DNA from: Streptomyces cinerochromogenes | GTDB taxonomy: Bacteria > Actinomycetota > Actinomycetes > Streptomycetales > Streptomycetaceae | DNA length: 64,000 bases | Assembly: GCF_014648635.1 (NCBI RefSeq) | Contig: NZ_BMRM01000001.1 | Location: forward strand, 620,001 to 684,000 | Direction of reading: 5' to 3' | Part shown: positions 37,808 to 47,122 of the stretch, one piece after another | Layout of the letters: every line of letters begins with the position of its first letter | Numbering within the stretch: the first letter of the stretch is position 1 | The notes under the pieces: model-generated | The model's database searches: none | Told to the model about the DNA's origin: nothing | Seen by the model: only the letters and a program-made list of their open reading frames with translations | Program-made: the position numbers and the translations under genes

Positions 37808-39277
37808 CTACTTGTACGCCCCGAACGCCTTCGAGAAGGCGGACTTCTCCTGCGTGACGGAGCTGCACGTGGCGTCGGCGGTGGGCTTGGCGCCGCCCGC
37901 GCACTCCTTGTCGCGGGCCGCGGACCACATGGACAGCCAGCCGAGGCCCTTGGACTTGGCGAACTCCACCAGCTGGGTGGCGTCCTCCACCTTGAAGACC
38001 TCGGAGGAGACGTCGTTGACACCGATCATCGGGGTGACGGCGACGGCCTTCCAGGCGGCGGTGTCGGACAGCCCCAGCACGCTCTTGACCTGGGCCTGGG
38101 TGGCGGTCGCGGCCTGCTCGGCGTAGGTGCCCATGTCACCGCTGTACGCGGGGCCGTAGTCCATCGCCATGATGTTGACGGTGGTGGTCTTCACACCGTT
38201 GGCCTTGGCGTCGGCGAGGAGGTTCACGCCGTCCTGGGTGAGGCCCTCGGGCATCACCGGCAGGGTGAAGGAGACGTCCAGGCCCGGGTGCTGGGCCTGG
38301 AGCTTGGCGATGGCCTGGGCGCGGCGGGTGTTGGCGGCGGTGTTGGGCAGCGCGCCGCCCTCGACGTCGAAGTCGACCTTGGTCAGCTTGAAGGCGTCGA
38401 TCGCCTTGCCGTAGGCCGCCGCCAGCGCGTCGGCGGAGGAGCAGGTGGTGGCCAGCTCGGAGCCGGAGGCGCCGCCGAAGGAGACGCGGACGTCACCGCC
38501 CTTGGCGCGCAGCGCGCCGATCTGCGCGGCCACGGCGTCACCGGTGAGGTCCGTGACACCGCCCCACTTGGGGGTGCAGCCGCCGCCGTCGGTGAGGAAG
38601 GCGAGGTTGTAGTCCTTCACGCCGGTCGCGTCGGCGGCACCGAGCAGGTCGAAGGCCGGGTAGAGGCTGGTGTCGACGTAGGGGGCGAAGCCGGCGGAGG
38701 AGGTGGTGCCGGTCCCGGTGCCGGTGCTGCCGGTGGGGGCGGGGGTCGCGGTCTGGGTCGCGCTCTGGGTCGGTGTGGTCGTCCTGGTGGGGGCGGGGGC
38801 CGACGGCTGGGTGGTCTGCGTCGGCCGGCCGCTCGGCTCGGGGGTCGCCCCGCCGTCCGCGGAGCACTGGGTGTCGTCGACACGACAACCGGTCGGGTCA
38901 CCGCTGCCGTTGACCACGAAGCCGACGGTCACCGACTTCCCCGGGGCCAGGCCGTCGGTGTCCCACTTGGCGGGCCTGACGGTGACGTGCCGGCCGCTGA
39001 CGCTCGACTCGCCGTTCCAGAGGGAGGAGAGCGTGGCGCCCGCCGGGAGGTCGAACTCCAGCGTCCAGGTCTTCTCGGCCTGGCCGGTGTTGTTGGTGAC
39101 GACGTACTGGGCGGTGTAACCGGAGGACCAGGCGCTGGTCTTCGTGTACGCGGCGTTCACCCCGGCCGCGTTCGCGGTGCCGGTGAGCAGGACCGCGCCG
39201 CCGCCGATCACGGCCGCGGCGACCAGGCCGCCTATCGCCTTGTTCCTGCCACTGATCCTGCGCCGGTGCGTGCTCAT
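37808..39277 (-). CDS. Secreted chitinase-like protein: CBM2 + linker + GH18
   Basis: The 489-residue precursor has a signal peptide (to about residue 38), a CBM2 domain (about 39-140, ending GCRVDDTQC), a 60-residue Thr/Ser/Pro/Gln linker and a GH18 catalytic domain. The catalytic Glu is E306 in VDFDVEGG, the DxDxE end of the family motif. CBM2 binds chitin or cellulose. It lies 109 bases downstream of the two-component genes on the same strand, an arrangement known for some Streptomyces chitinases. I found no clear 12-bp chitinase direct repeats upstream. Confidence 0.9.
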   Translation of the reverse strand: MSTHRRRISGRNKAIGGLVAAAVIGGGAVLLTGTANAAGVNAAYTKTSAWSSGYTAQYVVTNNTGQAEKTWTLEFDLPAGATLSSLWNGESSVSGRHVTVRPAKWDTDGLAPGKSVTVGFVVNGSGDPTGCRVDDTQCSADGGATPEPSGRPTQTTQPSAPAPTRTTTPTQSATQTATPAPTGSTGTGTGTTSSAGFAPYVDTSLYPAFDLLGAADATGVKDYNLAFLTDGGGCTPKWGGVTDLTGDAVAAQIGALRAKGGDVRVSFGGASGSELATTCSSADALAAAYGKAIDAFKLTKVDFDVEGGALPNTAANTRRAQAIAKLQAQHPGLDVSFTLPVMPEGLTQDGVNLLADAKANGVKTTTVNIMAMDYGPAYSGDMGTYAEQAATATQAQVKSVLGLSDTAAWKAVAVTPMIGVNDVSSEVFKVEDATQLVEFAKSKGLGWLSMWSAARDKECAGGAKPTADATCSSVTQEKSAFSKAFGAYK

Positions 39278-39386
39278 GCGCGTGCCTGCCTTCGCTGTTC
39301 ACGGGGTGGGGTGCGGCAGCACGCTAGCGATCAGGAAAGGGACGAACCGCCCGTTCCCGGCTCCGGTCGCAGACCTTAGGGTTCGC

Positions 39387-40787
39387 TTAAGGAAGCGATC
39401 GGGGCCGGTTAAAGGTCGAGACCGGTTTACCCGTCCGGCGTCTTCGTACGGCTCCCCGCTGTCGGCGGCCCAGGGTCTTGCGGCCGTCCAGCTGGAACCA
39501 GATCCGCACCTCCGTGCCGCCCAGCACCGAGCCGCCGATGCGGACGTCCCCGCCGGTGGACTCGGCGAGCCGGCGGACGATGTCCAGGCCGAGCCCGGTG
39601 GAGCCGGTGTGTCCGGAACCCCGGCCGCGGGCCATCGCCGCGTCCGGGTCGGGTATGCCGGGGCCCGCGTCGGAGACGAGCACGATCACCGCGTCCTCGC
39701 CGTTGTGCACGTCGACCGCGAAGGCGGTGCCCTCGGCGGTGTGCCGGAAGACGTTGCCGAGCAGCGCGTCGAGGGCGGCGGCGAGGTCGGCGCGGGCCAC
39801 GGGTACGCGCACCGGCCGGTCCACGCCGGCCACCCGCCACTTGCGGCCCTCGTCCTCGGCGAGCGCGGACCAGAACTCCATGCGCTCGCGGACCACTTCG
39901 GCCGCGTCGCAGCCGGCGCCCGGTCCGGCGGCGGCCGTCTGCGGCTTGGCCTCCCGGGCGGTCCGGATGATGGTGTCGACCTCGCGCTCCAGCTGGGCCA
40001 CGGCCGTCCGGGTCTGCTCGGCGGCCGGTCCGGCGCCGAGGGAGGCCGCGTTCAGCCGGAGCACGGTGAGCGGGGTGCGCAGCCGGTGGGAGAGGTCGGC
40101 GGCCAGTTCCCGCTCGTTGGCGAGGAGCTGGACGACCTGGTCGGCCATGGAGTTGAACGCGACGGCGGCCAGCCGCAGTTCGGTCGGGCCCTCCTCCGGG
40201 ACGCGGGCGCCCAGCTTGCCCTCGCCCAGTTCGTGCGCGCCCTCGACCAGCCGCCGGGCGGGCCGGACCATGCGCACCCCGAGCCGGTCGGCGACCGCGA
40301 CCGATCCGACGATCAGCGCGAGCCCGACGGCCGCGAGCACCGCCCAGGCCGTGCCGACGCCGTTGGTCACCTCCGACTCGGGGACGTACACCTCGACCAC
40401 CGCGACGCCCGAGCCGAGCGCGACCGGCTGGAGCAGGGTGGAGCCGCCGGGCACGGAGGTGGTGGAGGCGCGGCCCAGTCTGCGCACGGCCTGGATGTCG
40501 CGGCCGGGGGCACGCTGCCGGCCGAGGTCGAGTGCGGCCCGGCCGCCGTCGGCGGGCAGGTGGACGGCCATGCCGGAGCCGGCGCCGGCCGAGGCCACCA
40601 CCCGCTCCAGCTGGTCCCGGTCGGTGGTGATGGACAGCGCGGGCGCGACCGCGGCGGCCTGCCGCTCGGCGTTCGAGAAGGCGCGGTCGCGGGCCATCTC
40701 CCTGACGACCAGGCCGAGCGGCACGGCGAAGGCGACCACGACCATCGTGGTGACCGCCAGGCAGACCTTGACCAGGGCCCATCTCAT
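39387..40787 (-). CDS. Two-component sensor histidine kinase
   Basis: The 466-residue membrane kinase has one span near residues 7-28, a short extracytoplasmic sensor (30-145), a second span (146-167), a HAMP region, and then the kinase core. The phosphorylated His is H234 in DLSHRLRTPL. The ATP-binding boxes are GNVFRHT, DAGPGIPD and GSTGLGLDIV. The basic tail after the last motif is unusual but short. The start overlaps the response-regulator stop by ATGA. Confidence 0.93.
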   Translation of the reverse strand: MRWALVKVCLAVTTMVVVAFAVPLGLVVREMARDRAFSNAERQAAAVAPALSITTDRDQLERVVASAGAGSGMAVHLPADGGRAALDLGRQRAPGRDIQAVRRLGRASTTSVPGGSTLLQPVALGSGVAVVEVYVPESEVTNGVGTAWAVLAAVGLALIVGSVAVADRLGVRMVRPARRLVEGAHELGEGKLGARVPEEGPTELRLAAVAFNSMADQVVQLLANERELAADLSHRLRTPLTVLRLNAASLGAGPAAEQTRTAVAQLEREVDTIIRTAREAKPQTAAAGPGAGCDAAEVVRERMEFWSALAEDEGRKWRVAGVDRPVRVPVARADLAAALDALLGNVFRHTAEGTAFAVDVHNGEDAVIVLVSDAGPGIPDPDAAMARGRGSGHTGSTGLGLDIVRRLAESTGGDVRIGGSVLGGTEVRIWFQLDGRKTLGRRQRGAVRRRRTGKPVSTFNRPRSLP

Positions 40788-41503
40788 CGCGGGGCCCGCC
40801 CGTCCGCCGAGGGCTCCGCGGGGGGTTCGAGCTTCACGCCGACACCGCGCAGGGTGTGCAGGTAGCGCGGCCGGGCGGCCGTCTCCCCCAGCTTCCGGCG
40901 CAGCCAGGACAGATGGACGTCGATGGTCTGGTCGTCGCCGTAGGACTGCTGCCAGACCTCGGCGAGCAGTTCCCTGCGCGCGACGACGACCCCGGGGCGG
41001 CCGGCCAGGAAGGCGAGCAGGTCGAACTCGCGGCGGGTGAGGTCGAGCCGGACCCCGTCCAGCTCGGCCTGGCGGCGCAGCGGGTCGACGGTGAGCCCGC
41101 CGACGCGCAGCACGGACGAGGGCGGGGGCTCCGCGCCGCCGGAACGGGACCGGCGCAGCACGGCCGCCATCCGGGCGGAGAGGTGCTCGACGGAGAACGG
41201 CTTGGTCAGATAGTCGTCCGCCCCCGCGTTCAGCAGCCGGACGATCTCCGTCTCGTCGTCCCGGGCGGTGGCGATGATGACGGGAACGTCGGTGATGCCG
41301 CGGAGCATCTTCAGGGCCTCGGAGCCGTCCAGGTCGGGCAGTCCGAGGTCCAGGACGACCACGTCGAAGCGGAAATGGGCGACCTCGCGCAGCGCCTCCA
41401 GGGCCGTACCGACGCTGCGCACGGTGTGGGCGGCGTCGGTCAGGTGCCGGATGAGCGCCGAGCGTACGAACTGGTCGTCCTCGACCACGAGCACACTTGC
41501 CAT
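40784..41503 (-). CDS. OmpR-family response regulator
   Basis: The 239-residue protein has a receiver domain (acidic pair at D9-D10 in VVEDD, phospho-acceptor D52 in VLDLGLPD, K101 in LTKPF) and a winged-helix output domain ending with YLHTLRGVGVKLE. It is the first gene of the regulator-kinase pair. The downstream chitinase gene is a plausible target by position only. Confidence 0.94.
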   Translation of the reverse strand: MASVLVVEDDQFVRSALIRHLTDAAHTVRSVGTALEALREVAHFRFDVVVLDLGLPDLDGSEALKMLRGITDVPVIIATARDDETEIVRLLNAGADDYLTKPFSVEHLSARMAAVLRRSRSGGAEPPPSSVLRVGGLTVDPLRRQAELDGVRLDLTRREFDLLAFLAGRPGVVVARRELLAEVWQQSYGDDQTIDVHLSWLRRKLGETAARPRYLHTLRGVGVKLEPPAEPSADGRAPR

Positions 41504-41602
41504 GCGCCGCACCGTACGCCATGCGGGCAACACCGGGCGGGGGCCTGTGGATAACCCGGGGCATGTGCGTACGGCCGTGCCCCTGGGGCAGTATGGCCCG
41601 CG

Positions 41603-42118
41603 ATGCGCAGAGGACTCGTACACGTACTGGCGTGGCTGCTGGCGACCGGAGCGGCGGTCACGCTGTCGTGGTGGGGTGTGCACACGGTGATGGCGGGGAC
41701 GGCGTACGAACCGCCGCGCGCCCTGCCGGTCACGGCGGCCGACGCGGACACCCGGGACGTGACCTCCGCCTCCCGCAGGCCCGCTCCGTCCCCCACTCCG
41801 TCCCCGTCCCCGTCCCGTGAGCGGCGGCAGCCGCCGCCGACGCCGACGCGCAGCCCGGCCCGCACGCAGAAGCCCTCCCCCACCGCCTCGGCCTCCGGCC
41901 GGGTCAGGTCCTACGACACCGACGGCGGCCGGGCGGTGTTCGACCTGGGCGCCTCCAGCGGGACCCTGGTCTCGGCGACCCCGGGGACCGGCTGGGCGAT
42001 GCAGGTGTGGAAGACGGAGAGCTGGATCCGGGTGGAGTTCAGCCGGGGCGCGGACCGGGTGTCGGTGTTCTGCACCTGGCACGACGGTCCGCCGCGGGTG
42101 GAGGTGGGGACGTACTGA
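41603..42118 (+). CDS. Membrane-anchored or secreted hypothetical protein (171 aa)
   Basis: An N-terminal hydrophobic segment (residues 6-30) is followed by a Ser/Pro/Thr-rich linker (about 55-95) and a small C-terminal domain with several beta strands (VRSYDTDGGRAVFDLG, GWAMQVWKTESWIRVEFSRG, RVSVFCTWHDGPPRVEVG). The layout suits an exported protein with a domain held away from the membrane. No family recognised. It is divergent from the response-regulator gene across 99 bases. Confidence 0.65.
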   Translation: MRRGLVHVLAWLLATGAAVTLSWWGVHTVMAGTAYEPPRALPVTAADADTRDVTSASRRPAPSPTPSPSPSRERRQPPPTPTRSPARTQKPSPTASASGRVRSYDTDGGRAVFDLGASSGTLVSATPGTGWAMQVWKTESWIRVEFSRGADRVSVFCTWHDGPPRVEVGTY

Positions 42119-42204
42119 CCTCGGGGATGAGCTTCACGGAACCGGCGGTTCCCGACGCGGCCCGGCGACCGGCGGGCGAGCGGTCCGGCGCCCGGAGCGG
42201 GGCT

Positions 42205-43074
42205 CTAGCGGAACACCGAGGGCGGCGGGGCCGGGGAGGCCACCGCCGCATCGTCCGTCACCGGCACCGCGCCGCCGGTGAAGTCGGTGAGCTGCCGGCC
42301 GTGTTCGACCCGGCCGGGGTGGGGGTCGGAGGCGGCGCGGCGGGTCAGCTCGGCGAGCGGCAGCGGGAGGTCGGAGGCGACCAGGATCGCGTTGCCGAAG
42401 CGCTTGCCGCGCAGCACGGCCGCGTCGGCGATCAGCGCGCGCTCGCCGAACCGGGCGGCGGCGGTGGCGATCTGGCCGCGCAGGTGCGCGAGCGGCGGGC
42501 CGTCGGCGAGGTTGGCGGCGTAGACCCCGGAGGGCTTCAGCGCGCGGCGGACCTCGTCCAGGAACTCGGTCGAGGTGAGGTGGGCGGGGGTGCGGGCGCC
42601 GCTGAACACGTCCGCGACGACCAGGTCGGCCCAGCCGTCCGGCACCTTGGCGAGCCCCGCGCGGGCGTCGGCCGTCCGCACCCGGATCCGTGCGTTCGGG
42701 TCCAGCGGCAGCTCCCGGCGGACCAGCTGAACCAGGCGGGCGTCGCGCTCCACGACCTGCTGGGTGGAGCGGGGCCGGGTCGCGGCGACGTACCGGGCCA
42801 GGGTGAACGCGCCGCCGCCGAGGTGCACGGCGTGCACCGGCTTGCCGGCCGGGGCGACGAGGTCGATGACATGGCCGAGGCGGCGCTGGTACTCGAAGGA
42901 GAGGTACGCCGGGTCGTCCAGGTCGACGTGCGACTGGGGCGCGCCGTCGATCAGCAGCGTCCAGGCCCGGCCTCGGTCCGGATCGGGCACGAGCCGCGCG
43001 AGCCCGCCGTCGACCGGCTCCTCGACGACGGCTGCGGCGGCCGACCTGCGGCGCGTGTTCCTGGACCTGCCCAT
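42205..43074 (-). CDS. Spermidine-synthase-like methyltransferase-fold protein
   Basis: The 289-residue protein has the Rossmann core of the spermidine synthase family: PAYLSFEYQRRLGHVIDL, the nucleotide loop AVHLGGGAFTLARY, VVERDARLV, DARAGL and DLVVADVFSG. The tetrameric N-terminal part of true spermidine synthases is short here, and no membrane spans are present. It may act on a polyamine or be a methyltransferase; the substrate is unknown. It converges with the hypothetical secreted gene and is upstream of nothing obvious. Confidence 0.75.
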   Translation of the reverse strand: MGRSRNTRRRSAAAAVVEEPVDGGLARLVPDPDRGRAWTLLIDGAPQSHVDLDDPAYLSFEYQRRLGHVIDLVAPAGKPVHAVHLGGGAFTLARYVAATRPRSTQQVVERDARLVQLVRRELPLDPNARIRVRTADARAGLAKVPDGWADLVVADVFSGARTPAHLTSTEFLDEVRRALKPSGVYAANLADGPPLAHLRGQIATAAARFGERALIADAAVLRGKRFGNAILVASDLPLPLAELTRRAASDPHPGRVEHGRQLTDFTGGAVPVTDDAAVASPAPPPSVFR

Positions 43075-43121
43075 CCGCCCATTTTCGCAGCTCCGGGGGC
43101 CGGTCGCCGCGCCGGAGCCGC

Positions 43122-43592
43122 TCAGCGGCAGTTGTCGGCCGCCTCGATCAGGCGGGCCGCCTCGCCCAGGGCACGGCGCAGGACCACCGGGTCGGTGGCG
43201 AGGTCGGCCTCGCCGGGGGGCAGCAGCCAGTCGGAGCCCTCCACCGGGGGCTCGGGGTTCAGCCGCAGCCCGCGCCCGTTCGTCTCGGTGCAGGTGCTGC
43301 CGGGCAGGTCCCAGCCCGCGGCCGTACCGGCCGGCACCAGGAAGCCGAGGGTGCCGCAGCCGTCGTCGTGCAGGACGGGACCCACCGCGTCCGCGGCGCC
43401 CCGCCGCAGGATGTCGACCGCCTCCAGCCCCTGCCGGGTCGGCACCGTCACGAGGTCGCATGCCGTGTCACCCGCCGCGGACGACGACGGCGACAGCGAC
43501 GACGGCGACGACAGCGACAGCGGCGACGACGGTGACAGCGACGACGACAGCGACGGTGACGTACAAGGATCGTTGCTCTGGCTGGTCTCCAT
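43122..43592 (-). CDS. Hypothetical protein with Ser/Pro/Leu low-complexity N-terminal region
   Basis: The 156-residue product starts with about 35 residues of Ser-Pro-Leu repeats (built from the triplets TCG, CTG and CCG in short tandem order), then a domain with DLVTVPTRQGLEAVDILRRG, GPVLHDDGCGTLGFLVPAG and a C-terminal ALGEAARLIEAADNC. The second half looks conserved, the first does not. Function unknown. The open frame extends 89 codons further upstream, but the start at 43592 avoids an unlikely Arg/Cys-rich stretch. Confidence 0.55.
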   Translation of the reverse strand: METSQSNDPCTSPSLSSSLSPSSPLSLSSPSSLSPSSSAAGDTACDLVTVPTRQGLEAVDILRRGAADAVGPVLHDDGCGTLGFLVPAGTAAGWDLPGSTCTETNGRGLRLNPEPPVEGSDWLLPPGEADLATDPVVLRRALGEAARLIEAADNCR

Positions 43593-43857
43593 GCCGGCCT
43601 CCACCACACAGCCTGTTGCGGTCCATGGGGTCCAACGCGCGAGCCCGTCAACGGCTACGGCACAAGTGCGCCGCAAAGGATGGCACTTCATGGCAGATCG
43701 TGCATGAGATATCCGGTTTGTAGCCAAACACCGCGTGGCGGGTCCTTCACAGCAGGTACGTTCATGCCCGCCGGAACCAGGACGCCACACGGGCAACTCA
43801 TCCCGAAATGACCTGGGTCCCGGCATGGTTCGACGGTTCGCACGAGAGGACCCGGCC

Positions 43858-45297
43858 ATGGCGTCGTCAACCGTGACCTCGTCACAACCCGAACGGCCAG
43901 TCCGGCCGAACCTCGCCTTCCGGCAACTGCGCGGCCGGCGCTCACCGGCCGAGTTCGCGGCGCTGGTACGGCGGGCGGCACGGGAGATCGGTGAGCGGGT
44001 GAGCTGTGACGCGCGCTATGTCGGCCGGGTCGAGGCGGGCGAGATCCGCTGCCCCAACTACGCGTACGAACGGGTGTTCCTGCACATGTTCCCCGGCCGC
44101 ACGCTCACCGACCTCGGCTTCGCGCCCCGCTCGTCCGTGCGCGGACGGGCGGCGCGTACCGCCGGGGAGGCGCCGGAGGTGCCCGCCCCCGACGCGGGGT
44201 CCGGTGAGTCGGGCGGGATCCCCGATCCGTATGACCCGCAGGACCCCCACGAGAAAGACCCCCTGAACCACGAGGAGAGCGACGTGCTGCGTCGCGCATT
44301 CATGACCGGCGGAGGCGCCACGGTGGCCGCCGCCACGCTGGCCCCGCTGGGGCTCAACACCCCCGCCGCGGCGGCGGAACGGCCGCTGCGGCGGGCGGGA
44401 ACCCCCGAGGCGACGGCGCTGGAGGAGGCCGTCCGCCGGATCCGGCTGCTCGACGACCGGCACGGCGCGGACGGACTGTACCGGCGCGCGGCGGCTCCGC
44501 TGCGCGCCGCCTACGCGCTGCTCGACGCCGGCGCGACCCGGCAGACCACCGCCGACCGGCTGCACGCGGGCGCCGGTGAACTCGCCATCTCCGTGGGCTG
44601 GCTGGCCCACGACTCCGGCCGCTTCGACGACGCGCGCTCGCACTACGCGGAGGCGCTGGCCACCGCCCGCATGACCGGCGACCCGGCACTGGAGGCACAC
44701 GCCTTCTGCAACACCGCGTTCCTGGCCCGGGACTCCGGCCGACCCCGGGAGGCGGTCCGGGCCGCGCAGGCCGCGCAGCGCGCCGCCCGGCCGCTCGGCT
44801 CGCACCGGCTGATGTCGCTGCTCGCGCTGCGCGAGGCGGGCGGCTGGGCGGGGCTCGCCGACCGCACCGGCTGCGAGCAGGCGCTGGTCCGCGCGCAGGC
44901 CCTCTTCGACCGGGGCCGCTCGGACGCCGACCCCGAGTGGATGAGCTTCTACGGAGAGGCCGAGCTGGAGGGGCTGGAGGCGCAGTGCTGGTCCACGCTG
45001 GGCGACTGGCGGCGGGCGTCCCGGCACGCGCGGCGGGCGGCGCACCTGCAGGATCCGCACTTCACGCGCAACATCGCGCTCTACACGGCGGAGCTGGCCG
45101 ACGACCTCGCCCGCGAGGGCCGTCCCGACGAGGCGGCGGAGGCGGGGCTGCGGGTGCTGGGGCTGCTGGACCAGGTCCAGTCCTCCCGCATCCAGACGAT
45201 GCTCGCGGGTACGGCGCGGGTGCTGCTGCCGCACCGGCGGGCTTCGGGGGTGTCGGCCTTTCTGGACCGTCACGCTTCGTTGCCGCGGCGGGTGTAG
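43858..45297 (+). CDS. Regulator with N-terminal HTH-like and C-terminal TPR-like region
   Basis: The 479-residue protein starts with an HTH-like domain (residues 20-80, AEFAALVRRAAREIGERV...YVGRVEAGE). An acidic linker follows, then a stretch that looks like a Tat export signal in mid-protein (VLRRAFMTGGGATVAAATLAPLGL, residues 143-166). The rest is helical with TPR-like repeats (HYAEALATARMTGDPALEAHAF, etc.). This layout recalls the NsdA-type regulators of Streptomyces differentiation. The ATG at 43858 follows GAGAGGA; an ATG at 43825 is less likely. Confidence 0.75.
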   Translation: MASSTVTSSQPERPVRPNLAFRQLRGRRSPAEFAALVRRAAREIGERVSCDARYVGRVEAGEIRCPNYAYERVFLHMFPGRTLTDLGFAPRSSVRGRAARTAGEAPEVPAPDAGSGESGGIPDPYDPQDPHEKDPLNHEESDVLRRAFMTGGGATVAAATLAPLGLNTPAAAAERPLRRAGTPEATALEEAVRRIRLLDDRHGADGLYRRAAAPLRAAYALLDAGATRQTTADRLHAGAGELAISVGWLAHDSGRFDDARSHYAEALATARMTGDPALEAHAFCNTAFLARDSGRPREAVRAAQAAQRAARPLGSHRLMSLLALREAGGWAGLADRTGCEQALVRAQALFDRGRSDADPEWMSFYGEAELEGLEAQCWSTLGDWRRASRHARRAAHLQDPHFTRNIALYTAELADDLAREGRPDEAAEAGLRVLGLLDQVQSSRIQTMLAGTARVLLPHRRASGVSAFLDRHASLPRRV

Positions 45298-45380
45298 GGC
45301 CGTTCCGGCTCGGGGGGCCGCAGCCGTCGGACCGGGGGCGGATGGGGGCCGGTCGCGCCCACAGACCTCAGCCGGCCGCC

Positions 45381-45977
45381 TCAGCCGGCCAAGTGCCCCA
45401 GGTCGTTCCAGCTCTCGATCGCCGGTTCGCCGTAGGCCCAGCCCAGGACGGACAGGGAGGTGGGGTTCAGGCGGATGCGGGCGGCGAAGTCCAGGGGAAG
45501 GCCCAGCCAGCGGGCGCCGATCGAGCGCAGGATGTGGCCGTGGGCGAAGACGAGGACGTCACGGTCGGCGGAGCGGGCCCAGGAGACGACCTCGTCCGCG
45601 CGCGCGGTGACCTCGGCGAGGGTCTCGCCCTCCGGGACCCCGTCCCGCCAGATCAGCCAGCCGGGCCGGACGGCCTGGATCTGCGCCGGGGTCATGCCCT
45701 CGTACGCGCCGTAGTCCCACTCCATGAGCGTGTCCCACGCCGTGGCACGGTCGCCGAAGCCGGCCAGTTCGCACGTCTCGCGCGCGCGGGAGAGCGGGCT
45801 GGTGCGCACCTCCGCCCCGGCCAGCCCGTCCAGCGGAGCCCGGTGCAGCCGCTCGCCGAGCAGCTTGGCCCCGCGCCGGCCCTCCTCCAGCAGCGGCACG
45901 TCGGTCCTGCCGGTGTGCTTGCCGGACAGCGACCAGGCCGTCTGTCCGTGCCGGGCCAGCAGGATGCGCGGTGCCAT
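45381..45977 (-). CDS. Histidine phosphatase (phosphoglycerate-mutase-like)
   Basis: The 198-residue cytoplasmic enzyme has the RHG motif [11 protein letters not shown] with catalytic His10, [10 protein letters not shown], the acid [11 protein letters not shown] and the second His in [17 protein letters not shown]. The lack of the longer mutase loops suggests a small-molecule phosphatase. Substrate not predictable from context. The ATG at 45977 has AGAGGT just upstream. Confidence 0.88.
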   Translation of the reverse strand: MAPRILLARHGQTAWSLSGKHTGRTDVPLLEEGRRGAKLLGERLHRAPLDGLAGAEVRTSPLSRARETCELAGFGDRATAWDTLMEWDYGAYEGMTPAQIQAVRPGWLIWRDGVPEGETLAEVTARADEVVSWARSADRDVLVFAHGHILRSIGARWLGLPLDFAARIRLNPTSLSVLGWAYGEPAIESWNDLGHLAG

Positions 45978-46177
45978 GGAGGACCTCTCGGTGAGGGGAT
46001 GCGGTTCTTCCATCATCGCGCACCCCGGTCCGAGGCAACCGGCCGGGCGATCTCCGCGTCTTGGAGGGCTGACGCACCGGCGTGATCGGAGCACCCGTCA
46101 GGGGCTCCGTAGGCACACCGTAAAGTGGCACGGTCGCCCGCCGGGGCGCCGCACAGCAGAAGGGGGAGGGCGATCGG

Positions 46178-47122
46178 ATGCCGCAGACCGAGATACCGGG
46201 CACCGAGGTGGCCCTCCGGCCGCGGCTGCGCTGGTGGACCGAGCTGCCCCTGATCCTGCTGGTCTACGGCTGCTACTCGGTCGGCCGGCTCCTCGCCCGC
46301 GGTGACGTCACCAGCGCCGTCGACCACGGCCTGGCGATCCTGCGCGTCGAGAAGGCCCTGCACCTCAACGCCGAGCACCCGCTGAACCGGCTGTTCACGC
46401 GCGAGCCCTGGCTCGGGGTGCCGGCCGACTTCTGGTACGCCTCCCTGCACTACCTGGTCACGCCCGCCATCCTGGTCTGGCTGTTCCACGCGCGTGCCCG
46501 GCACTACCGGGCGGCCCGCACCTGGCTGATGACGTCCACCTTCCTGGGGCTGATCGGCTTCACCCTGCTGCCGACCTGCCCGCCCCGGCTGCTCTCCGCC
46601 GGCCACGGCTTCGTGGACACGATGGCGCAGTACAGCTCGTACGGCTGGTGGGGCGGCGCGGCCAGCGCCCCGCGCGGCATGGGCGGCATGACCAACCAGT
46701 ACGCGGCGATGCCGAGCCTGCACGTGGGCTGGGCGCTGTGGTGCGGCGTCATGCTGTGGCGGCACGGCGGCACGCGCCTGACGAAGGTCCTCGGTGTCGT
46801 CTACCCGCTGGTGACCGCGCTCGTGGTCATGGGCACCGCCAACCACTACCTGCTGGACGCGGTCGCGGGCGTCGCCGCGATGGGCGTCGGCCTCCTGCTG
46901 GCACCGCGCGTGATGCGGGCCGTGGACCTCGTCCGGACCCGGTCGGCGCGCCGTGCCGCACCGGCCCCGGACGGCACGGGTTCCCCGATTGTCAGTGCCG
47001 GATGCCAGACTTCCGCGGGTGAGCGAATTCCACGGCAGCGCGAGTCGCGGCTCGACCCCGCGGCCGGACCGGACGCCTCCCCCGCCGACGTCGGCGAGGA
47101 GGCTCCGACACCGGCTCGCTGA
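46178..47122 (+). CDS. PAP2-family membrane phosphatase
   Basis: The 314-residue protein has about six membrane spans and the PAP2 acid phosphatase motifs PSLHVGWALW and GTANHYLLDAVAG, as in inositol-phosphotransferase-like PAP2 proteins. It would act on lipid phosphates or a phosphorylated lipid-linked sugar. The C-terminal 60 residues are hydrophilic and disordered. The last 104 bases overlap the nuclease gene in another frame, and that gene's promoter lies inside this coding region. Confidence 0.85.
   Translation: MPQTEIPGTEVALRPRLRWWTELPLILLVYGCYSVGRLLARGDVTSAVDHGLAILRVEKALHLNAEHPLNRLFTREPWLGVPADFWYASLHYLVTPAILVWLFHARARHYRAARTWLMTSTFLGLIGFTLLPTCPPRLLSAGHGFVDTMAQYSSYGWWGGAASAPRGMGGMTNQYAAMPSLHVGWALWCGVMLWRHGGTRLTKVLGVVYPLVTALVVMGTANHYLLDAVAGVAAMGVGLLLAPRVMRAVDLVRTRSARRAAPAPDGTGSPIVSAGCQTSAGERIPRQRESRLDPAAGPDASPADVGEEAPTPAR
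46989..47011 (+). promoter_or_regulatory. RecA-independent DNA-damage (RecA-NDp/PafBC-type) promoter
   Basis: TTGTCAGTG (46989-46997), 8 bases, then CAGACT (47006-47011) matches the actinobacterial consensus TTGTCRGTG-N8-TANNNT at all nine upstream bases and at two of three fixed -10 bases. Initiation 7-8 bases on would fall on the GTG at 47019. The element lies inside the PAP2 coding region. Confidence 0.75.
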
